Positions 19,639 to 32,940 of a DNA stretch of 64,000 nucleotides are shown piece after piece (within the stretch, counting starts at the first letter, position 1; the number at the start of each line of letters is the position of its first letter). The notes under the pieces were generated by a model. It ran no database searches. It saw nothing but the letters and a program-made list of their open reading frames with translations, and had not been told where the DNA came from. The translations under genes were made by a program, and so were the position numbers. Source of the stretch: Pleurodeles waltl (Eukaryota; Chordata; Amphibia; Caudata; Salamandridae); contig NC_090440.1 in NCBI RefSeq assembly GCF_031143425.1, positions 1,271,667,123 through 1,271,731,122 on the forward strand, written 5' to 3'.

Positions 19639-22596
19639 GTGCAGATTGAACTATACTATTGTCCTCCATGCCCCCCCCCCACACTTATTTCATGTAACAA
19701 ACTGAAGGGGGGTTGCTTGCGAATTCTGTCCTGGAATATAGCTGGTCTGGCTAGCAAGCTGGAAGATAACGACAGGTTACAATTTGTTAGTTCATATGAT
19801 ATCTGCTGCTTTCAAGAAACCTGGGCTGTTGAAAGAACGTGTATTAATGGGTTTCTGGGTTTTGACATGCTGGTCACTAGGACCAAGAAGGGACGTTCTT
19901 CTGGTGGTATCTCAATTTTGGTCTCGTGCAGATTAAACTGCAAAACAGAACAAATAGATGTGCCACACCAGTTGGCTCATCCTAATATCCAACATGTGAC
20001 ACTTTGGGCAGCAAGGGGTAAAGGGAGTGTACTGGATATTTGGAACATATATATCCCCCCGGGGTGGTCCCCGGGGGCACAGGTAATCTGGGAAGAATGT
20101 TCCTCATACATTGGTAAAATTAGAAGAGGTATTGCAAATGATAAAACATCAAGGGGCCATGATAGTGATAAGGATGTGATACTGGTATGTGGAGACTTTC
20201 ACACATCGGCTTGTGATTACTTTAATAGCAGTGAAGTTGGGACAGAAGATCGGAGTATGGGAATTCCGGAGGCAGCAATGAATTGTCCAAAGTCTACAAA
20301 AAAAACTAAGGCCTTCACTGACCTTATGCTCATCAACGACCTTCGCTTTGTTAATGGCCGCTCCAAGTAGGAGGGTGCTTCAAAGCCAACTTTTGACAAT
20401 GGCAGATCTCAATCTGTCATTGATTATGTTATTGTCAATGTGGAAGCGTTGTCAGCTATCCTTGATATGGCTGTGGTTAGTAGGATAGAAAGCGATCACA
20501 ACCCACTTGCTCTTAATATAAGGCCAAATGTTCTGACGCTTGGAAATATTATAGGGCAGGCACCGGGGTTATATGAGAGGGAGATTGTCCTGACCAACTG
20601 CAGGAAGAGAACACAGTGGGATGGGAGAAAGTACCTGCAGGATCTCCCACAACTTGAGCTCATATTGGCTAACTATGGCCACTTTATCTCAGATGCTTCG
20701 CCCACTGCCAGCTCTGTTATCCTGGTAGCATATGACGCAATGGAGTTGAGGGCCTTGTGGTCCAAATCTGTAACATATAAGCCTTGTGATATCAGTAGAA
20801 AAGGGCAGATGGGTCGCAAAGGTTGGATTGATGAGGAGTGTTTCAGGGTGAAAAGAGAGGTCTCACTTGCCCTGTCCCGGCGCCATGATAGCGCTTCTAG
20901 CGAAGAGAAATTTAGAGCACATAGAAAGGGCTACAAGCATCTTTTGGCAACTAAGAAGCGGACCTAAACTCTGTGCTGAACTCAAAGAAACTACCACTGT
21001 CCACGACCCAAAAAGATTCTTGGCATTAGTGGCAAGAGTGGAGAAGGGGGCAGCGACTGTTGTAGAAACCTGCATAGGCCCCCTTGCCTGGGTTGATTAT
21101 GTTATCACATTATGCAGTACCCCCGTTGCTGATGCCCCTTCTACTGCCCCTTGTGAGATAAGAATTTTAATCCCAGAGGTAATTAGAGCACTGGGAGCAA
21201 TGAAGAGGAACAATGCCCGGGGCCCAGATATGGTAAAGGTGGACTTCTACCATGAGGCATCCCCTTATTGGACTAAAATACTTACCAATGTGTTCAATTC
21301 AACCCTGGAGGCAAACATAGTACTGCACTCCTCGTGCTCTGGCGTCATTGTTCCGATTTCTAAGAAGGGCGATCGAGGATGCCCTGCTAACTACCAGCCA
21401 ATCTCTTTGCTATACATGGCCGGGAAGGTCCTAGGGAAAGTTCTGCTCAATTGCATCCAGGGGTGGGTTGACGCTCAGAGTGTGTTATCAGAAGTGCAAG
21501 CGGGCTTTCGTCCCCGAATTGAAACCATCGACCAGATCATTCTTCTCTACCTGATTTTGTATAAATTTACTGTAATCAAAAAGTGCTCGCTATATCTGGT
21601 CTTCATAGATCTGAAAGCCGCCTTTGATTCAGTAGATAGGGGTAAACTATGGAGATCACTGCTACGTTTGGGGGCTAATGCCTCCCCAGTGAAAGCTATA
21701 GCACCTCTGTGTATGGACAACACGGCTAGTGTAAGGTATGGGATGGGTTGGGAATGCACAGACCCCTTCCAGGTATGAAAGGGTGTACGGCAGGGCTGCG
21801 TCCTGGCACCCCTACTCTTTAGCCTTTTTTTAATGATATGACCCAGTTTCTCTTAGGGGAACAGATAGATGTTCCCCTTTCAGAACTATCACCGATTTTG
21901 GAACTAGCAGCTATAAGGAGAATATTATACTGGGCGAGAGTAGTGCGCAAACCTAGGGCAGCGGTGTAGTTAGAAACTTTGGAGGAAGTCATCTTGTATG
22001 ATGGTTCTGGGGGGTGTTCCTGGGGAGCTTATGTTAAAAAGAGTCTAGAGAACCTTCGGTTGAAGGACTTGTGGGTGGATCAGGGTAGACTTACCAAAGA
22101 CACTGTGGGTCTGATAAAAGATCGATACTGGGCACTCAGTAAGATGAGGGTGCGCCAGGAACTCAGGCTTGATTCAATCATGCACTACTATTTTAACAAT
22201 GTTTATGACCCAGCTCCCCAGGCTTACTTGGATATTTTCTATCCGGAAATGAAGCGGACTCTCTATATGAAATACAGGCTGGGACTGTTGCCCTTAAGAG
22301 GCTACATGGTTTGCACTCATAGGCTGATGGAAGGTTTGGAGTTTTGTGACTGCAGCCCTGGGGAGGTGGATAATGTGGCTCATTTCACCCTGGCCTGTAA
22401 GAAATTTGATGAGGCAAGGAGTCAGTGGCTTCTCCCTCTTTTTAAGGCTAGTGGAGGAAATTCCACAGAAACGGCACTTGCACTTTGTGCAAGGCTGGGT
22501 ACTATGAGCGAACATAACCTGGTCACCTCATACATATGGGCCACTTGGCCCAGGCTAAGGGAATTGTCAGCCAAACTAGGGGTGGCTGATTTGTAA
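19639..22596 (+). pseudogene. LINE B ORF2: APE endonuclease, reverse transcriptase, C-terminal zinc knuckle
   Basis: Endonuclease (19639-20540): LRILSWNIAGLASK, CCFQETW, LVCGDFHTSA (Asn of GDFN replaced by His), then SVIDYVIVN and ESDHNPL after a TAG at 20368-20370. RT (20867-21840): ALGAMKRNNARGPD, VIVPISKKGDRGCPANYQ, LVFIDLKAAFDSVDRGKL, and after a stop GVRQGCVLAPLLFSLF. The YADD block is missing: the frame jumps within about 21840-21960 to the C-terminal part (21979-22596), which retains CDCSPGEVDNVAHFTLAC, a C-x-C...H-x4-C knuckle like that of LINE A. The listed first codon is the start of the open frame, near the N-terminus of the endonuclease. Several stops, a frameshift near 20870-20960 and the deletion of the active-site block make it dead. 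Confidence 0.85.
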
Positions 22597-23025
22597 TACT
22601 TTCAAAATTTTACAAGATCTAATAGGGCCCTAGGCGATAGCGGTATGATGAGATAATGGTCTGCCACCCACTACCATTAGGGCCCCTTTTTCCCTTCAAA
22701 GGACCCTGTAGCTATGTGAATTATTACTGCCAATATAAAATACTGTGAGCACAAGCACTTTGCCTCCGGGTCCCCCCAAGAGTAGAGGACAGGTACTGAC
22801 AAAGAGCTGCCCCTCTTCTAAGATGTGGATGGGGGGGTAGTCGTCCTTAAATCAATTATTTATATTTAACTGTTTGGGGATATGTGACTTTTTATGAATA
22901 GGGAGACTGCTGCTAATATGTTTTCAACTGTGACTATGGGACTATTATGAATTTTTAGCCTTTTATGATGTGTACTTTTATATTATTGTAAGGCTTGTTG
23001 CTGATACAATTTAATAAAAATTGAA
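22597..23025 (+). other. LINE B 3' untranslated region
   Basis: Noncoding DNA after the ORF2 stop, ending in an A/T-rich tail with aataaaaattgaattgat. No other feature seen. Confidence 0.5.
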
Positions 23026-23043
23026 TTGATACACAGCACATGA
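23026..23043. repeat. Right copy of probable LINE B target duplication
   Basis: The sequence ttgatacacagcacatga pairs with 12638-12657. It overlaps the last bases of the AT-rich tail, so its exact left edge is uncertain. Confidence 0.5.
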
Positions 23044-24382
23044 CAATCTCAAACGTGGCACAGTAGTTGCATGGCATCCCCTTGCCTCACATTAGATATG
23101 TACATATAAACTGATATGTCAGCTGGACTATGTGATACTAACATCAAACAATGCCCGTAATTAAACTTTAAAAACCACAAGATTGTCCATGGTCAAGGGG
23201 TGGTGACTATACCACCAATGATTTGTTGAAATTAGCAGCACAACAGAACAACATGATCCTTCAATCAGGACAAATATACATCTTCAGACAATGCCAGCAC
23301 TAATGATTATGCCGTAGAAATATTTTCCACATTGTGACATATAAAAAATTACCTTTTCCAACTATCAAAAGGCTTTAAAATGGTGACTGCATGACCTCCA
23401 CCCCCCTGAGCCCAAGACTCACAAACCCCTTCACTCACCCACCCAACAGACACCCACCACACACATGCACACCTCTCACAAACACGCACCCAAGACATCC
23501 ACACCTAAACATTAAAAAAACACACCCAAACCCCCTTCTGATGGCTGTACCTGTGTGTCAAAAAAAGTACTGCTTTGTAACCTTGACCATTAACCTACTT
23601 GACCCCCGTGACACCCCCAAAGGTCCTGTTCCTCTCATTAAGGCCATCCCTTCCACCTCCAAGTTCTCTCCTACCCACACTGGCAGCAACCACGATCCTC
23701 CCCCACCAAGAAGAAGTCTACCCCCCACCAAGAAGGTACCTGTGGGCCTGTGCTGTGCTTCCATGTATATATGTGTAGTATTGATGTGTGGTGTGTTTGT
23801 GCTGGCTGAAGAGTGTGTGACATGTATGTGTGGGTCCCCTTGATGCAGTATATGAGTATGTGTATCACTATGCTGTTATGTGTAAGTGCAGCCCTTTGCA
23901 CCCCCCTCCCTATGGTATGTTTTGTAACAATACAAAATTCCTACATTTTACAAAACAAACAGGGGAGTGTGTATACTTACGGTTGTTGTTGATCTCGTCT
24001 GCGATGATATTGTTGTCTTTCGACAAGTAGGAGCAGAAGGATGTTATCTAGTTGCAGTTTCATGGTGGCTCTGGATGTGTATGGCTTCCTGGAGGTGAGT
24101 GCTTTCCTTTGTTGTGTCCGTTCCTGCCTCCTGATGCGTGGTGGTTGGACTGCGGAGGTCCCATTGGCAGTGTGCAACCTCCTAATAGGTCCAGCAGAAA
24201 CATGGTGTCCGCCGGACTGTTTGTGCCTCTAGACGACCGCTGCGGTCTGTGCTGGCTGGCGATGCCAGCAGACTTTTGGCGGTCTTCTGTGTGCACCACC
24301 TCCAAACTCATATTTTGTTGTCCGCCCGCCAGCCTGTTGGCGGCCCGACAGCAGTCCTCGGATCGCAAAACTCATAATCAGC
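23044..24382 (+). mobile_element. Harbinger-type element end, second copy
   Basis: The segment 23970-24380 has the same layout as 2411-2841 and 49620-50012: a cttacggttgttgttg block, gagcagaaggatg, cttcctggaggtgagtgc, then a GC-rich end with ccagcctgttggcgg and a terminal ataatcagcccc. It is more diverged than the other two ends. 23400-23530 is C-rich with repeated cacaccca-like strings. No transposase is present, but the HARBI1 fragment at 12118-12540 may be the other part of this copy, displaced by LINE B. Confidence 0.55.
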
Positions 24383-26023
24383 CCCTTTGTGGTATGTAAA
24401 AAAAAATCTCAACGCATACTACAATGTGCTTACTTGGGCTGTCTGAAAACTAATATTAAAGACATTTGAGGTCACTAAGGAAAATGACTTTATGAAAACC
24501 GGTAACTAAAGCATACTGGGATATCTTGGAAACTGATAATGTGTGCTAACTGCAATATTTTTTAAAAGCGTACTTTGTGCACCCTGTAGACTAAAGGAAA
24601 CTGGTAATGGAACCTACTGTGGCATCAAGTAAAATGGCAGGGTTTTCGGTGACATTAAGAAAACTTGAAGCGAAGGCATAATGTTAAACTATCTGGTTAT
24701 GTGGAGAGTGCTAATATTTAATGAGGGTTTATAAATATTGATCAGGGTACTTGCATCTTAAAGGCATCTATTGATGATGTTGGAGTTTCTGCTCTCACAT
24801 GCCAGCCTCTGATTCAGGAAGCGTGCTCCTTCTAATAATCCAAGATAATGCCCCCAGCAGCAGGGAGCACAACTCGTGGCGCAGCAGCGTGCTCAGAAAT
24901 ATGGAGCACTGAAAGGGTGATCATTTAATTAATTTCTTTGATTAAGACCTCTGTAGAGATCAACAATTAGCATAATACAGCGAACAAATACATCTCTTAA
25001 TAAAAACATTCATACTTTCAAAAAAGTTTCAGAAATGAGTTAAAAAAATTAAGAACATTATAACAAACAAAGCCATCCGGTGAAAATGGAATCAAGTTAA
25101 TCAAAGAATCTTAATTTGTTACATTAAATGTAAAACGTAAAGAGAATATATAGCGCATGCGAGGTTGTGCAATCGATGGACAGATAAATAAAATATGATG
25201 GAAGTCTTGGATCTCTCCTCTCCACGAATCACAGAGACCAGAGAGCAGTCTCGTCTTTCAGTGAAGAGCAATGGCTCTTATATGTTTTCAGGCAGTGTGA
25301 CTAACCTGAGAAAGAAAAGATGCTGAGGAGCACACATAATGATTACTAACCTTCATAAAGTTCAATCTTTGGTTTGTGTTTTTTGAAAAGTTCTTTAGTT
25401 GTCCAGGGGGACAATGAATGAAGGTATTTTAGCTTACTTTATTTTTTCCAGGACCAACCTAAGTCCTAAGATTTCTAACGAACATAACATTTATATTAGA
25501 AACAGCAAAATACTCTTTATTTAACAGATCTCTGAACTGGTTAATGTTTATTCAAGGCTTTAACTCCTGGACTGGAGTTGTGAGGCTAGCAGTTGTAAAT
25601 TAACGCAGAGCCTTCCTTTCATGCTGGTGTAAGTGGGGCAATTTCTCAATAGGGATATGTTCTACTGCACATGTGAGCGTGGGAGGAATAGTTACTGTAA
25701 AAAAAAATCCATTACACTAAATGGTTAAAATGTCTCCTTCTGGAAGCTATATAAAGTTTATTTAGAGCACAAAACTGCTAGATGTCCTAGATTCCAAGTA
25801 CCTAAGTGAGAAAGATGCAGTTTAATATTTAAATTCCGGGAAAACACAAAGTAATGTTTACTTTTAGCTTTTTAGAAACGTAGTTTCTTCCAATGTTCCA
25901 GGGAAAGGGACAACACAATGTCATTCCTTTGAAAACAAAAACATTGGTTTTAGATATAATAATATAAATTCTACCTGGCATAGCTATTTTGGGCACTCAG
26001 ATTTTGTTGCACTCCAATTGGGG
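24383..26023. other. Unassigned AT-rich DNA
   Basis: 1.6 kb with no open frame worth reporting, no tandem repeat and no recognised element. A few polyadenylation-like and TATA-like strings are not informative in such AT-rich DNA. Confidence 0.5.
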
Positions 26024-27089
26024 TTAACCCCTTCGCTGCCAGGCCTTTTCCCCCTCCTGTGCCAGGCCTTTTTTTGCCTTTTTGGGGCAGTTCGCGCTTA
26101 GGCCCTCATAACTTTTTGTCCACATAAGCTAACCAAGCCAAATTTCCGTCCTTTTTTTCCAACATCCTAGGGATTCAAGAGGTACCCAGACTTTGTGGGT
26201 TCCCCTGAAGGAGGCCAAGAAATTAGCCAAAATACAGTGAAAAATTCATTTTTTTCAAAAAAATTGGAAAAAGTGGCTGCAGAAGAAGGCTTGTGGTTTT
26301 TCCCCTGAAAATGGCATCAACAAAGGGTTTGCTGTGATAAACTCAGCAGCTTCCCAGCTTTCAGGAACAGGCAGACTTGAATCAGAAAACCCAATTTTTC
26401 AACACAATTTTGGCATTTTATTGGGACATACCCCATTTTTGCAATTTTTTGTGCTTTCAGCCTCCTTCCAGTCAGTGACAGAAATGGGCATGAAACCAAT
26501 GCTGGATCCCAGAAACCTAAACATTTCTGAAAAGTAGACAAAATTCTGAATTCAGCAAGGAGTCATTTGTGCAGATCCTACAAGGGTTTCCTACAGAAAA
26601 TAACAACTGAAAAAGAAAAATATTGAAATTGAGGTGAAAAAAACATAAATTTTTCTCTACGTTTTACTCTGTAACTTTTCCCTGCAATGTCAGATTATCG
26701 AAAGCAATATACCGTTACGTCTGCTGGACTCCTCTGGTTGCGGGGATATATAGCGGTGTAGGTTCATCAAGAACCCGAGGAACCCAGAGCCAATAAATGA
26801 GCTGCACCCTGCAGTGCGTTTTCATTCCATACCGGGTATACAGCAATTCATTTGCTGAAATATAAAGAGTAAAAAACAGCTATCAAGAAAACCTTTGTTT
26901 TTCCAAAAAGGGCACAAGATAAGGTGTTCAGGAGCAGTGGTTATTTGTACATCTCTGAATTCCGGGGTGACCATACTAGCATGTGAATTACAGGGCATTT
27001 CTCAAATAGATGTCTTTTTTACACACTCTCCTATATTTGGAAGGAGAAAATGTAGAGAAAGACAAGGGGTAATAACACTTGTTTCGCTA

Positions 27090-30000
27090 ATCTATGTTCC
27101 CCCAAGTCTCCCGATAAAAATGATACCTCACTTGTGTGGGTAGGTCTAGCGCCCGCGACAGGAAACGCCCCAAAGCGCAACGTGGACACATCCAAATTTT
27201 TGAAAGAAAACAGAGGTGTTTTTTGCAAAGTGCCTACCTGTAGATTTTAGCCTCTAGCTCAGCCGGCAATTAGGGAAACCTACCAAACCTGTGCATTTCT
27301 GAAAACTAGAGACCTAGGGGAATCCAGATGGGGTGACTTGTGGGGCTTGGACCAGGTTCTGTTACCCTGAATCCTTTGCAAACCTCAAAGTTTGGCTAAA
27401 AAAACACATGTTCCTCACATTTCTGTGGCAGAAAGTTCTGGAATCTGAGAGGAGCCAAAAATTTCCTTCCACGCAGTGTTCCCCCAAGTCTCCCAATAAA
27501 AATGATACCTCACTTGTGTGGGTAGGCCTAGTGCCAGCGACAGGAAACGCCCCAAAGCGCAACGTGGACACATCCAAATTTTTGAAAGAAAACAGAGGTG
27601 TTTATTGCAAAGTGCCTACCTGTAGATTTTGGCCTCTAGCTCAGCCGGCACCTAGGGAAACCTACCAAACCTGTGCATTTCTGAAAACTAACGACCTAGG
27701 GGAATCCAAGATGGGGTGACTTGTGGGGCTCGGACCAGGTTCTGTTACCCAGAATCCTTTGCAAACCTCAAAATTTGGCTAAAAAAACACATGTTCCTCA
27801 CATTTCTGTGGCAGAAATTTCTGGGATCTGAGAGGAGCCACAAATGTCCTTCCACCCAGCATTCCCCCAAGTCTCCCGATAAAAATGATACCTCACTTGT
27901 GTGGGTAGGCCTAGTGCCCGCGACAGGAAACGCCCCAAAGCGCAACGTGGACACATCCAAATTTTTGAAAGAAAACAGAGGTGTTTTTTGCAAAGTGCCT
28001 ACCTGTAGATTTTGGCCTCTAGCTCAGCTGGCACCTAGGCAAACCTACAAAACCTGTGCATTTCTGAAAACTAGAGACCTAGGGAAATCCAAGATGGGGT
28101 GACTTGTGGGGCTCGGACCAGGTTCTGTTACCCAGAATCCTTTGCAAACCTCCAAATTTGGCTAAAAAAACACATGTTCCTCACATTTCTGTGGCAGAAA
28201 GTTCTGGAATCTGGGAGGAGCCACAAATTTCCTTCCACCCAGCGTTCCCCCAAGTCTCCCGATAAAAATGATACCTCACTTGTGTGGGTAGGCCTAGCGC
28301 CCGCGACAGGAAACGCCCCAAAGCGCAACGTGGACACATCTAATTTTTTGAAAGAAAACAGAGGTGTTTTTTGCGAAGTGTCTACCTGTAGATTTTGGCC
28401 TCTAGCTCAGCCGGCACATAGGCAAACCTACCAAACCTGTGCATTTCTGAAAACTAGAGACCTAGGGGAATCCAAGATGGGGTGACTTGTGGGGTTCAGA
28501 CCAGGTTCTGTTACCCAGAGTCCTTTGCAAACCTCAACATTTGGCTAAAAAAACACATGTTCCTCACATTTCTGTGGCAGAAAGTTCTGGAATCTGAGAG
28601 GAGCCACAAATGTCCTTCCTCCCAGCGTTCCCCCAAGTCTCCCGATAAAAATGATACCTCACTTGTGTGGGTAGGACTAGCGCCCACGAAAGGAAATGGC
28701 CCAAAACACAACGTGGACACATCACATTTTTTCATAGAAAACAGTGCCTACCTGTGGATTTTGGCCTGTAGCTCAGCCGGCACCTGGGGAAACCTAGCAA
28801 ACCAGTGCATTTTTGAAAACTAGAAACCCTGGGGAATCCAAGATGGGGTGACTTGCGGGGCTCTGACCAGGTTAGGTTACCCAGAATCCTTTGCAAACAT
28901 CAAAATTTGGCCAAAAAAACACTTTTTCCTCTCATTTCGGTGACAGAAAGTTCTGTAATCTGAGAGGAGCCATAAATTTCCTTCCACCCAGCGTTCCCCT
29001 AAGTCTCTCGATAAAAATGGTACCTCACTTCTGTGGGTAGGCCTAGCGCCCACAAAAGGAAATGGCCCAAAACACAACGTGGACAAAACATATTTTTTCA
29101 CAGAAAACAGAGGTGTTTTTTGCAAAGTGCCTACTTGTAGATTTTGGCCTCTAGCTCAGCCGGCACCTAGGCAAACCTACCAAACCTGTGCATTTCTGAA
29201 AACTAGAGACCTAGGGAAATCCAAGATGGGGTGACTTGTGGGGCTCGGACCAGGTTCTGTTACCCAGAATCCTTTGCAAACCTCAAAATGTGGCTAAAAA
29301 AACACATGTTCCTCACATTTCTGTGGCAGAAAGTTCTGGAATCTGAGAGGAGCCAAAAATTTCCTTCCACGCAGTGTTCCCCCAAGTCTCCCAATAAAAA
29401 TGATACCTCACTTGTGTGGGTAGGCCTAGTGCCAGCGACAGGAAACACCCCAAAGCGAAACGTGGACACATCCAAATTTTTGAATGAAAACAGAGGTGTT
29501 TATTGCAAAGTGCCTACCTGTAGATTTTGGCCTCTAGCTCAGCCGGCACCTAGGGAAACCTACCAAACCTTTGCATTTCTGAAAACTAACGACCTAGGGG
29601 AATCCAAGATGGGGTGACTTGTGGGGCTCGGACCAGGTTCTGTTACCCAGAATCCTTTGCAAACCTCAAAATTTGGCTAAAAAAACACATGTTCCTCACA
29701 TTTCTGTGGCAGAAAGTTCTGGAATCTGAGAGGAGCCACAAATTTCCTTCCACGCAGCGTTCCCCCAAGTCTCCCGATAAAAATGATACCTCACTTGTGT
29801 GGGTAGGCCTAGCGCCCGCGACAGGAAACGCCCCAGAGCGCAACGTGGACACATCCAATTTTTTGAAAGAAAACAGAGGTGTTTTTGCGAAGTGTCTACC
29901 TGTAGATTGTGGCCTCTAGCTCAGCCAGCACCTAGGCAAACCTACCAAACCTGTGCATTTCTGAAAACTAGAGACCTAGGGAAATCCAAGATGGGGTGAC

Positions 30001-32940
30001 TTGTGGGGTTCAGACCAGGTTCTGTTACCCAGAGTCCTTTGCAAACCTCAACATTTGGCTAAAAAAACACATGTTCCTCACATTTCTGTGGCAGAAAGTT
30101 CTGGAATCTGAGAGGAGCCACAAATTTCCTTCCACCCAGCGTTCCCCCAAGTCTCCCGATAAAAATGATACCTCACTTGTGTGGGTAGGACTAGCGCCCA
30201 CGAAAGGAAATGGCCCAAAACACAACGTGGACACATCACATTTTTTCATAGAAAACAGTGCCTACCTGTGGATTTTGGCCTGTAGCTCAGCCGGCACCTG
30301 GGGAAACCTAGCAAACCAGTGCATTTTTGAAAACTAGAAACCCTGGGGAATCCAAGATGGGGTGACTTGCGGGGCTCTGACCAGGTTAGGTTACCCAGAA
30401 TCCTTTGCAAACATCAAAATTTGGCCAAAAAAACACTTTTTCCTCTCATTTCGGTGACAGAAAGTTCTGTAATCTGAGAGGAGCCATAAATTTCCTTCCA
30501 CCCAGCGTTCCCCTAAGTCTCTCGATAAAAATGGTACCTCACTTCTGTGGGTAGGCCTAGCGCCCACAAAAGGAAATGGCCCAAAAAACAACGTGGACAA
30601 AACATATTTTTTCACAGAAAACAGAGGTGTTTTTTGCAAAGTGCCTACTTGTAGATTTTGGCCTCTAGCTCAGCCGGCACCTAGGCAAACCTACCAAACC
30701 TGTGCATTTCTGAAAACTAGAGACCTAGGGAAATCCAAGATGGGGTGACTTGTGGGGCTCGGACCAGGTTCTGTTACCCAGAATCCTTTGCAAACCTCAA
30801 AATGTGGCTAAAAAAACACATGTTCCTCACATTTCTGTGGCAGAAAGTTCTGGAATCTGAGAGGAGCCAAAAATTTCCTTCCACGCAGTGTTCCCCCAAG
30901 TCTCCCAATAAAAATGATACCTCACTTGTGTGGGTAGGCCTAGTGCCAGCGACAGGAAACACCCCAAAGCGAAACGTGGACACATCCAAATTTTTGAATG
31001 AAAACAGAGGTGTTTATTGCAAAGTGCCTACCTGTAGATTTTGGCCTCTAGCTCAGCCGGCACCTAGGGAAACCTACCAAACCTTTGCATTTCTGAAAAC
31101 TAACGACCTAGGGGAATCCAAGATGGGGTGACTTGTGGGGCTCGGACCAGGTTCTGTTACCCAGAATCCTTTGCAAACCTCAAAATTTGGCTAAAAAAAC
31201 ACATGTTCCTCACATTTCTGTGGCAGAAAGTTCTGGAATCTGAGAGGAGCCACAAATTTCCTTCCACGCAGCGTTCCCCCAAGTCTCCCGATAAAAATGA
31301 TACCTCACTTGTGTGGGTAGGCCTAGCGCCCGCGACAGGAAACGCCCCAGAGCGCAACGTGGACACATCCAATTTTTTGAAAGAAAACAGAGGTGTTTTT
31401 GCGAAGTGTCTACCTGTAGATTGTGGCCTCTAGCTCAGCCAGCACCTAGGCAAACCTACCAAACCTGTGCATTTCTGAAAACTAGAGACCTAGGGGAATC
31501 CAAGATGGGGTGACTTGTGGGGTTCAGACCAGGTTCTGTTACCCAGAGTCCTTTGCAAACCTCAACATTTGGCTAAAAAAACACATGTTCCTCACATTTC
31601 TGTGGCAGAAAGTTCTGGAATCTGAGAGGAGCCACAAATTTCCTTCCACCCAGCGTTCCCCCAAGTCTCCCGATAAAAATGATACCTCACTTGTGTGGGT
31701 AGGACTAGCGCCCACGAAAGGAAATGGCCCAAAACACAACGTGGACACATCACATTTTTTCAGAGAAAACAGTGCCTACCTGTGGATTTTGGCCTGTAGC
31801 TCAGCCGGCACCTGGGGAAACCTAGCAAACCAGTGCATTTTTGAAAACTAGAAACCCAGGGGAATCCAAGATGGGGTGACTTGCGGGGCTCTGACCAGGT
31901 TAGGTTACCCAGAATCCTTTGCAAACATCAAAATTTGGCCCAAAAAACACTTTTTCCTCTCATTTCGGTGACAGAAAGTTCTGTAATCTGAGAGGAGCCA
32001 CAAATTTCCTTCCACCCAGCGTTCCCCTAAGTCTCTCGCTAAAAATGGTACCTCACTTCTGTGGGTAGGCCTAGCGCCCACGAAAGGAAATGGCCCAAAA
32101 CACCACGTGGACAAAACATATTTTTTCACAGAAAACAGAGGTGTTTTTTGCAAAGTGCCTACCTGTAGATTTTGGCCTCTAGCTCAGCCGGCACCTAGGC
32201 AAACCTACCAAACCTGTGCATTTCTGAAAACTAGAGACCTATGGAAATCCAAGATGGGGTGACTTGTGGGGCTCGGACCAGGTTCTGTCACCCAGAATCC
32301 TTTGCAAACCTCAAAATTTGGCTAAAAAAACACATGTTCCTCACATTTCTGTGGCAGAAAGTTCTGGAATCTGAGAGGAGCCACGAATTTCCTTCCACCC
32401 AGCGTTCCCCCAAGTCTCCCGATAAAAATGATACCTCACTTCTGTGGGTAGGACTAGCGCCCACGAAAGGAAATGGCCCAAAACACAACGTGGACACATC
32501 ACATTTTTACATAGAAAACAGTGCCTACCTGTGGATTTTGGCCTGTAGCTCAGCCGGCACCTGGGGAAACCTAGCAAACCAGCGCATTTTTGAAAACTAG
32601 AAACCCAGGGGAATCTAAGATGGGGTGACTTGCGGGGCTCTGACCAGGTTAGGTTACCCAGAATCCTTTGCAAACATCAAAATTTGGCCAAAAAAACACT
32701 TTTTCCTCTCATTTCGGTGACAGAAAGTTCTGTAATCTGAGAGGAGCCACAAATTTCCTTCCACCCAGCGTTCCCCTAAGTCTCTCGATAAAAATGGTAC
32801 CTCACTTCTGTGGGTAGGCCTAGCGCCCACAAAAGGAAATGGCCCAAAACACAACGTGGACACAACATATTTTTTCACAGAAAACAGAGGTGTTTTTTGC
32901 AAAGTGCCTACCTGTGGAGTTTGGCCTCTAACTCAGCCGG
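27090..32940. repeat. 383-bp tandem satellite, about 15 monomers
   Basis: The phrase ggggtgacttgtggggctcgg and its variants recur at 383-bp steps (for example 27333, 27716, 28099, 28482). Each unit contains aatcctttgcaaacctcaaa, cacatgttcctcacatttct, ctcccgataaaaatgatacc, gtgtgggtaggcctagcgcc and ggcctctagctcagccggca. A 128-codon open frame recurs in most monomers and is a by-product of the unit, not a gene. Monomer types differ in length (about 364 to 390 bp). Confidence 0.95.
28482..31509. repeat. Two complete copies of a 1514-bp higher-order repeat
   Basis: Four monomer types (here C, D, A, B) start at 28482, about 28845, 29231 and 29614, and recur at 29996, about 30359, 30745 and 31128, always 1514 bp later. 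Type C is shortened (the segment after gaaaacag is missing) and type D reads aaatttggccaaaaaaacac. Conceptual translations of types A and B are identical between copies, so the duplication is recent. A third, partial copy (C and D) follows at 31510-32240, then a hybrid monomer and a last D. Confidence 0.9.

Larger units (their letters stand above)
12658..23025 (+). mobile_element. LINE B: APE-type non-LTR retrotransposon, split by an L2
   Basis: The element has a short tandem repeat at its 5' end, an ORF1-like region (13194-15896), an ORF2 with endonuclease and RT (19639-22596), and a 3' UTR ending in aataaaaattgaattgat. An L2 of 3.6 kb in the opposite orientation separates ORF1 from ORF2. 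Without it the element would be about 6.7 kb, a normal full length. A probable 18-20 bp target duplication flanks it. The nesting gives relative ages: L2 is younger than LINE B. Confidence 0.7.

Noticed and set aside
27333..31851. A repeated 101-128 codon ORF family (MTCGARTRFCYPESF type)
   Set aside because: It follows the 383-bp satellite period exactly, has shadow frames on the other strand and shows different truncations between monomers. No domain is recognisable.
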